Shown here piece by piece: positions 5,546-7,272 of a stretch of 7,272 bases of DNA. The stretch covers positions 1-7,272 of the forward strand of contig LJUE01000109.1 in assembly GCA_001303885.1 (NCBI GenBank), given 5' to 3'. This stretch comes from Planctomycetes bacterium SM23_32. Lineage in GTDB: Bacteria > Planctomycetota > Brocadiia > SM23-32. The notes below the pieces were generated by a model. It was not told where the DNA came from and did not search any database. It saw only the letters and a list, made by a program, of their open reading frames with translations. The position numbers were made by a program, and so were the translations under genes. Within the stretch, counting starts at the first letter, position 1. Each line of letters starts with the position of its first letter.

Positions 5546-7054
5546 ATGCTCAGAGCACGGGTGACGCTGGACGGGGACTTCTTCGTTGGCGAGGTGGACC
5601 CCCGCCTGTTCGGCGGCTTCGCCGAGCACCTGGGCCGGTGCATCTACGGGGGGCTCTACGAGCCCGGTCATCCGTCGGCCGACGAAGACGGCTTCCGCAC
5701 GGACGTGCTGGAGCTGGTGCGCGAACTGGACATGCCGGTCATGCGCTATCCGGGCGGCAACTTCGTGTCGGGCTACAACTGGGAGGACGGCGTCGGGCCG
5801 CCCGAGCAGCGCCCCCGCCGCCTCGACCTGGCCTGGAAGTCGCTCGAGACGAACCGATTCGGCACCGACGAGTTCGTCGCCTGGTGCCGCAAGGCCGGCA
5901 GCGAGCCCATGATAGCCGTGAACCTGGGCACGCGCGGACCCGACGCGGCGCGCAGCCTGCTCGAATACTGCAACCACCGGGGCGGCTCGGCCTGGAGCGA
6001 CTTGCGCCGCGCGAACGGCCATCCTGAGCCGTACGGCGTGAAGCTGTGGTGCCTGGGCAACGAGATGGACGGCCCCTGGCAGATGGGCCACAAGACGGCA
6101 TCCGAGTACGGTCGGGTGGCGTGCGAGGCGGCCAAGCTCATGAAGCTGACCGACCCCCGCATCGAACTGGTGGTCTGCGGCTCTTCGGGCCGCGGCATGC
6201 CGACCTTCGGCGCCTGGGAGACCGAGGTGCTCGATCATGCCTTCGACCACGTGGACTACGTGAGCATCCACACCTACTACGGCAACGCAGACGACGACAC
6301 GCCCGCTTTCCTGAGCAAGCCCGACGAGATGGGCGACTTCATCGAGGAGGTGGTGGCCTGCGCCGACAGCGTGGCCGCCCGCCGGCGGTCGAGCAGACGC
6401 ATCATGCTCTCCTTCGATGAGTGGAACGTCTGGTTCCACTCCCACGGCGGCCACAAAGAGATCCCTGACTGGTCGGTCGCGCCGCCGATAGTCGAGGACG
6501 ACTACACGGTCGAGGACGCGCTCGTGGTCGGCGGCATGCTGATCACACTGCTGAATCACTGCGACCGCGTCAAGATCGCCTGCCTCGCCCAGGTGGTGAA
6601 CGTGATAGCGCCGATCATGACGGTCACCGGCGGCCCGGCCTGGCGCCAGACGATCTTCCACCCCTTCGCTCAGGCCTCGCGGTTCGGGCGCGGGTCGGTG
6701 CTGAGGCAGGTGGTCGAATCGCCCCGCTACGACGCACGCGGCCGACCGGGCGTCCCCTGCCTGAAGAGCGCGTGCGTGCTGGAACCGGCGACGGGCGGCC
6801 TGACCGTGTTCGCGCTGAACCGCTGCCTCCAGGAGGAACTTGAGCTGACAGTCGAGCTGCGCGCGCTGGGGAACCTGCGCGTCGCCGAGTGGCTGACGCT
6901 GCGCCACGACGACCTGAAGGCCGTCAACACGCGCGAGCGCCCGGACAACGTGGCGCCTCAGGCGGCCGAGGGGGCGTCCGTGGCGGGCGGCACACTGACG
7001 GCGGTGCTCCAGCCGGCGTCCTGGAACGTGCTTCGCCTGAGCCAGGCGGGCTGA
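5546..7054 (+). CDS. abfA: GH51 alpha-L-arabinofuranosidase, intracellular
   Basis: This 502-residue protein has the length of the bacterial GH51 arabinofuranosidases (about 500 aa). They remove terminal alpha-L-arabinofuranose from arabinan, arabinoxylan or arabinogalactan oligosaccharides with retention of configuration. Family hallmarks are visible: LFGGFAEHLGRCIYGGLYEP near the N-terminus (21-40), MRYPGGNFVSGYNWEDG (66-82), WCLGNEMDGPWQMGH (168-182) with the acid/base E173, IHTYYGN (241-247) and LSFDEWNVW (288-296) with the nucleophile E292. The spacing of the two glutamates (119) equals that in Geobacillus AbfA (E175/E294). An (alpha/beta)8 barrel runs to about residue 385 and a beta-rich C-terminal domain follows. 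There is no signal peptide or membrane segment, so it should act in the cytoplasm on imported oligosaccharides. The start has GGAAGG at 7 nt. It is followed after 25 nt by the GH127-like gene, pairing alpha- and probable beta-arabinofuranosidase activities. Confidence 0.95.
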   Translation: MLRARVTLDGDFFVGEVDPRLFGGFAEHLGRCIYGGLYEPGHPSADEDGFRTDVLELVRELDMPVMRYPGGNFVSGYNWEDGVGPPEQRPRRLDLAWKSLETNRFGTDEFVAWCRKAGSEPMIAVNLGTRGPDAARSLLEYCNHRGGSAWSDLRRANGHPEPYGVKLWCLGNEMDGPWQMGHKTASEYGRVACEAAKLMKLTDPRIELVVCGSSGRGMPTFGAWETEVLDHAFDHVDYVSIHTYYGNADDDTPAFLSKPDEMGDFIEEVVACADSVAARRRSSRRIMLSFDEWNVWFHSHGGHKEIPDWSVAPPIVEDDYTVEDALVVGGMLITLLNHCDRVKIACLAQVVNVIAPIMTVTGGPAWRQTIFHPFAQASRFGRGSVLRQVVESPRYDARGRPGVPCLKSACVLEPATGGLTVFALNRCLQEELELTVELRALGNLRVAEWLTLRHDDLKAVNTRERPDNVAPQAAEGASVAGGTLTAVLQPASWNVLRLSQAG

Positions 7055-7079
7055 TCCCGAGCCTATCCAGCGGAGAGTG

Positions 7080-7272
7080 ATGAGGGTGGCGAACAAGACG
7101 CTGTGGAAGATGCGACCCGTCCCCCTTAAGGATGCCACGGTGGACGGCGGCCTGCTGGGGCGGCGCATGGCCCTGAACCGCACGGTCACCATCCTCGCCG
7201 TGCACGAGCAGCTCAGGAAGACAGGTCGCATTGACGCGCTCAAGCTCGCGTGGAAGCCCGGCATGCCGCGCA
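7080..7272 (+). CDS. GH127 (DUF1680) beta-L-arabinofuranosidase-like protein, N-terminal fragment (runs off right edge)
   Basis: The visible 64 codons read MRPVPLKDATVDGGLLGRR (about 11-29), then MALNRTVTILAVHEQLRKTG (about 30-49), then RIDALKLAW. This matches the usual opening of GH127 proteins: a PVPLxDV strand, a xDGFWxxR turn, then NRxxTxxxxxEQLxxTGRID. The expected F-W after the DG is L-L here, a mild deviation. GH127 members are beta-L-arabinofuranosidases that use a Zn-bound Cys nucleophile; one from Bacteroides thetaiotaomicron acts on aceric acid in rhamnogalacturonan-II. The catalytic residues lie beyond the right edge, so neither activity can be confirmed. GGAG sits only 4 nt before ATG 7080; GTG at 7086 is an alternative start with 10-nt spacing. 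It lies 25 nt after the GH51 stop, presumably in the same operon. No signal peptide is seen. Confidence 0.8.
   Translation, partial: MRVANKTLWKMRPVPLKDATVDGGLLGRRMALNRTVTILAVHEQLRKTGRIDALKLAWKPGMPR

Noticed and set aside
4144..5643. Minus-strand open frame of 499 codons opposite the LarA-like gene
   Set aside because: It is an antisense shadow. The plus strand carries the complete LarA signature, while the minus-strand translation has no family motif and skewed composition.
5525..7264. Minus-strand open frame of 579 codons opposite the GH51 gene
   Set aside because: It is an antisense shadow of a clear GH51 enzyme with both catalytic glutamates. The long frame reflects high GC at third positions.

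Overview
The window is GC-rich bacterial DNA (roughly two thirds G+C by eye), coding almost end to end. Genes are tightly packed, have good Shine-Dalgarno sites and include one likely TTG start. No gene here fixes the phylum. The mix of plant-glycan glycosidases with racemase- and aldolase-type sugar-acid enzymes would suit an environmental or gut bacterium that degrades plant polymers (Planctomycetota, Armatimonadota, Lentisphaerota or similar), but that is only an impression. I see no RNA gene, CRISPR array, insertion sequence or other mobile element.

The layout is two divergent gene trains that meet at a 171-bp intergenic region (3060-3230). Leftward (minus strand), in transcription order: a class I SAM-dependent methyltransferase-like protein (3059-2316), a dihydrodipicolinate-synthase/N-acetylneuraminate-lyase (DapA) superfamily protein (2304-1249), an NAD-dependent epimerase/dehydratase-like protein (1256-204) and the N-terminus of a glycoside hydrolase family 2 protein (194 to the left edge). 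Rightward (plus strand): a divergent ketol-acid reductoisomerase (KARI)-like protein (3231-4217), a LarA-family nickel-dependent racemase/epimerase (4210-5493), a GH51 alpha-L-arabinofuranosidase (5546-7054) and the N-terminus of a GH127 (DUF1680) beta-L-arabinofuranosidase-like protein (7080 to the right edge). Spacings of 8-nt overlaps to about 50 nt suggest two operons. A convincing sigma70-type promoter (3144-3172) precedes the rightward one.

The three glycosidases point to intracellular breakdown of arabinose-containing plant oligosaccharides (arabinan, arabinogalactan side chains, extensin or rhamnogalacturonan-II fragments). The interior genes are the unusual part. The KARI-like enzyme keeps most metal-binding carboxylates but has Ser and Arg at the positions of the catalytic His and Lys, and its cofactor loop looks NADH-type. 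It overlaps a LarA-type alpha-hydroxyacid epimerase gene whose catalytic signature is complete. Across the intergenic region are a DapA-type aldolase/dehydratase that keeps the Schiff-base Lys but has Phe for the proton-relay Tyr, an epimerase-like protein without the YxxxK lysine, and a methyltransferase-like protein with a changed metal site. I infer a catabolic module for an unusual, possibly branched or carboxylated, sugar acid released from plant cell wall. Its substrate cannot be read from the sequence.
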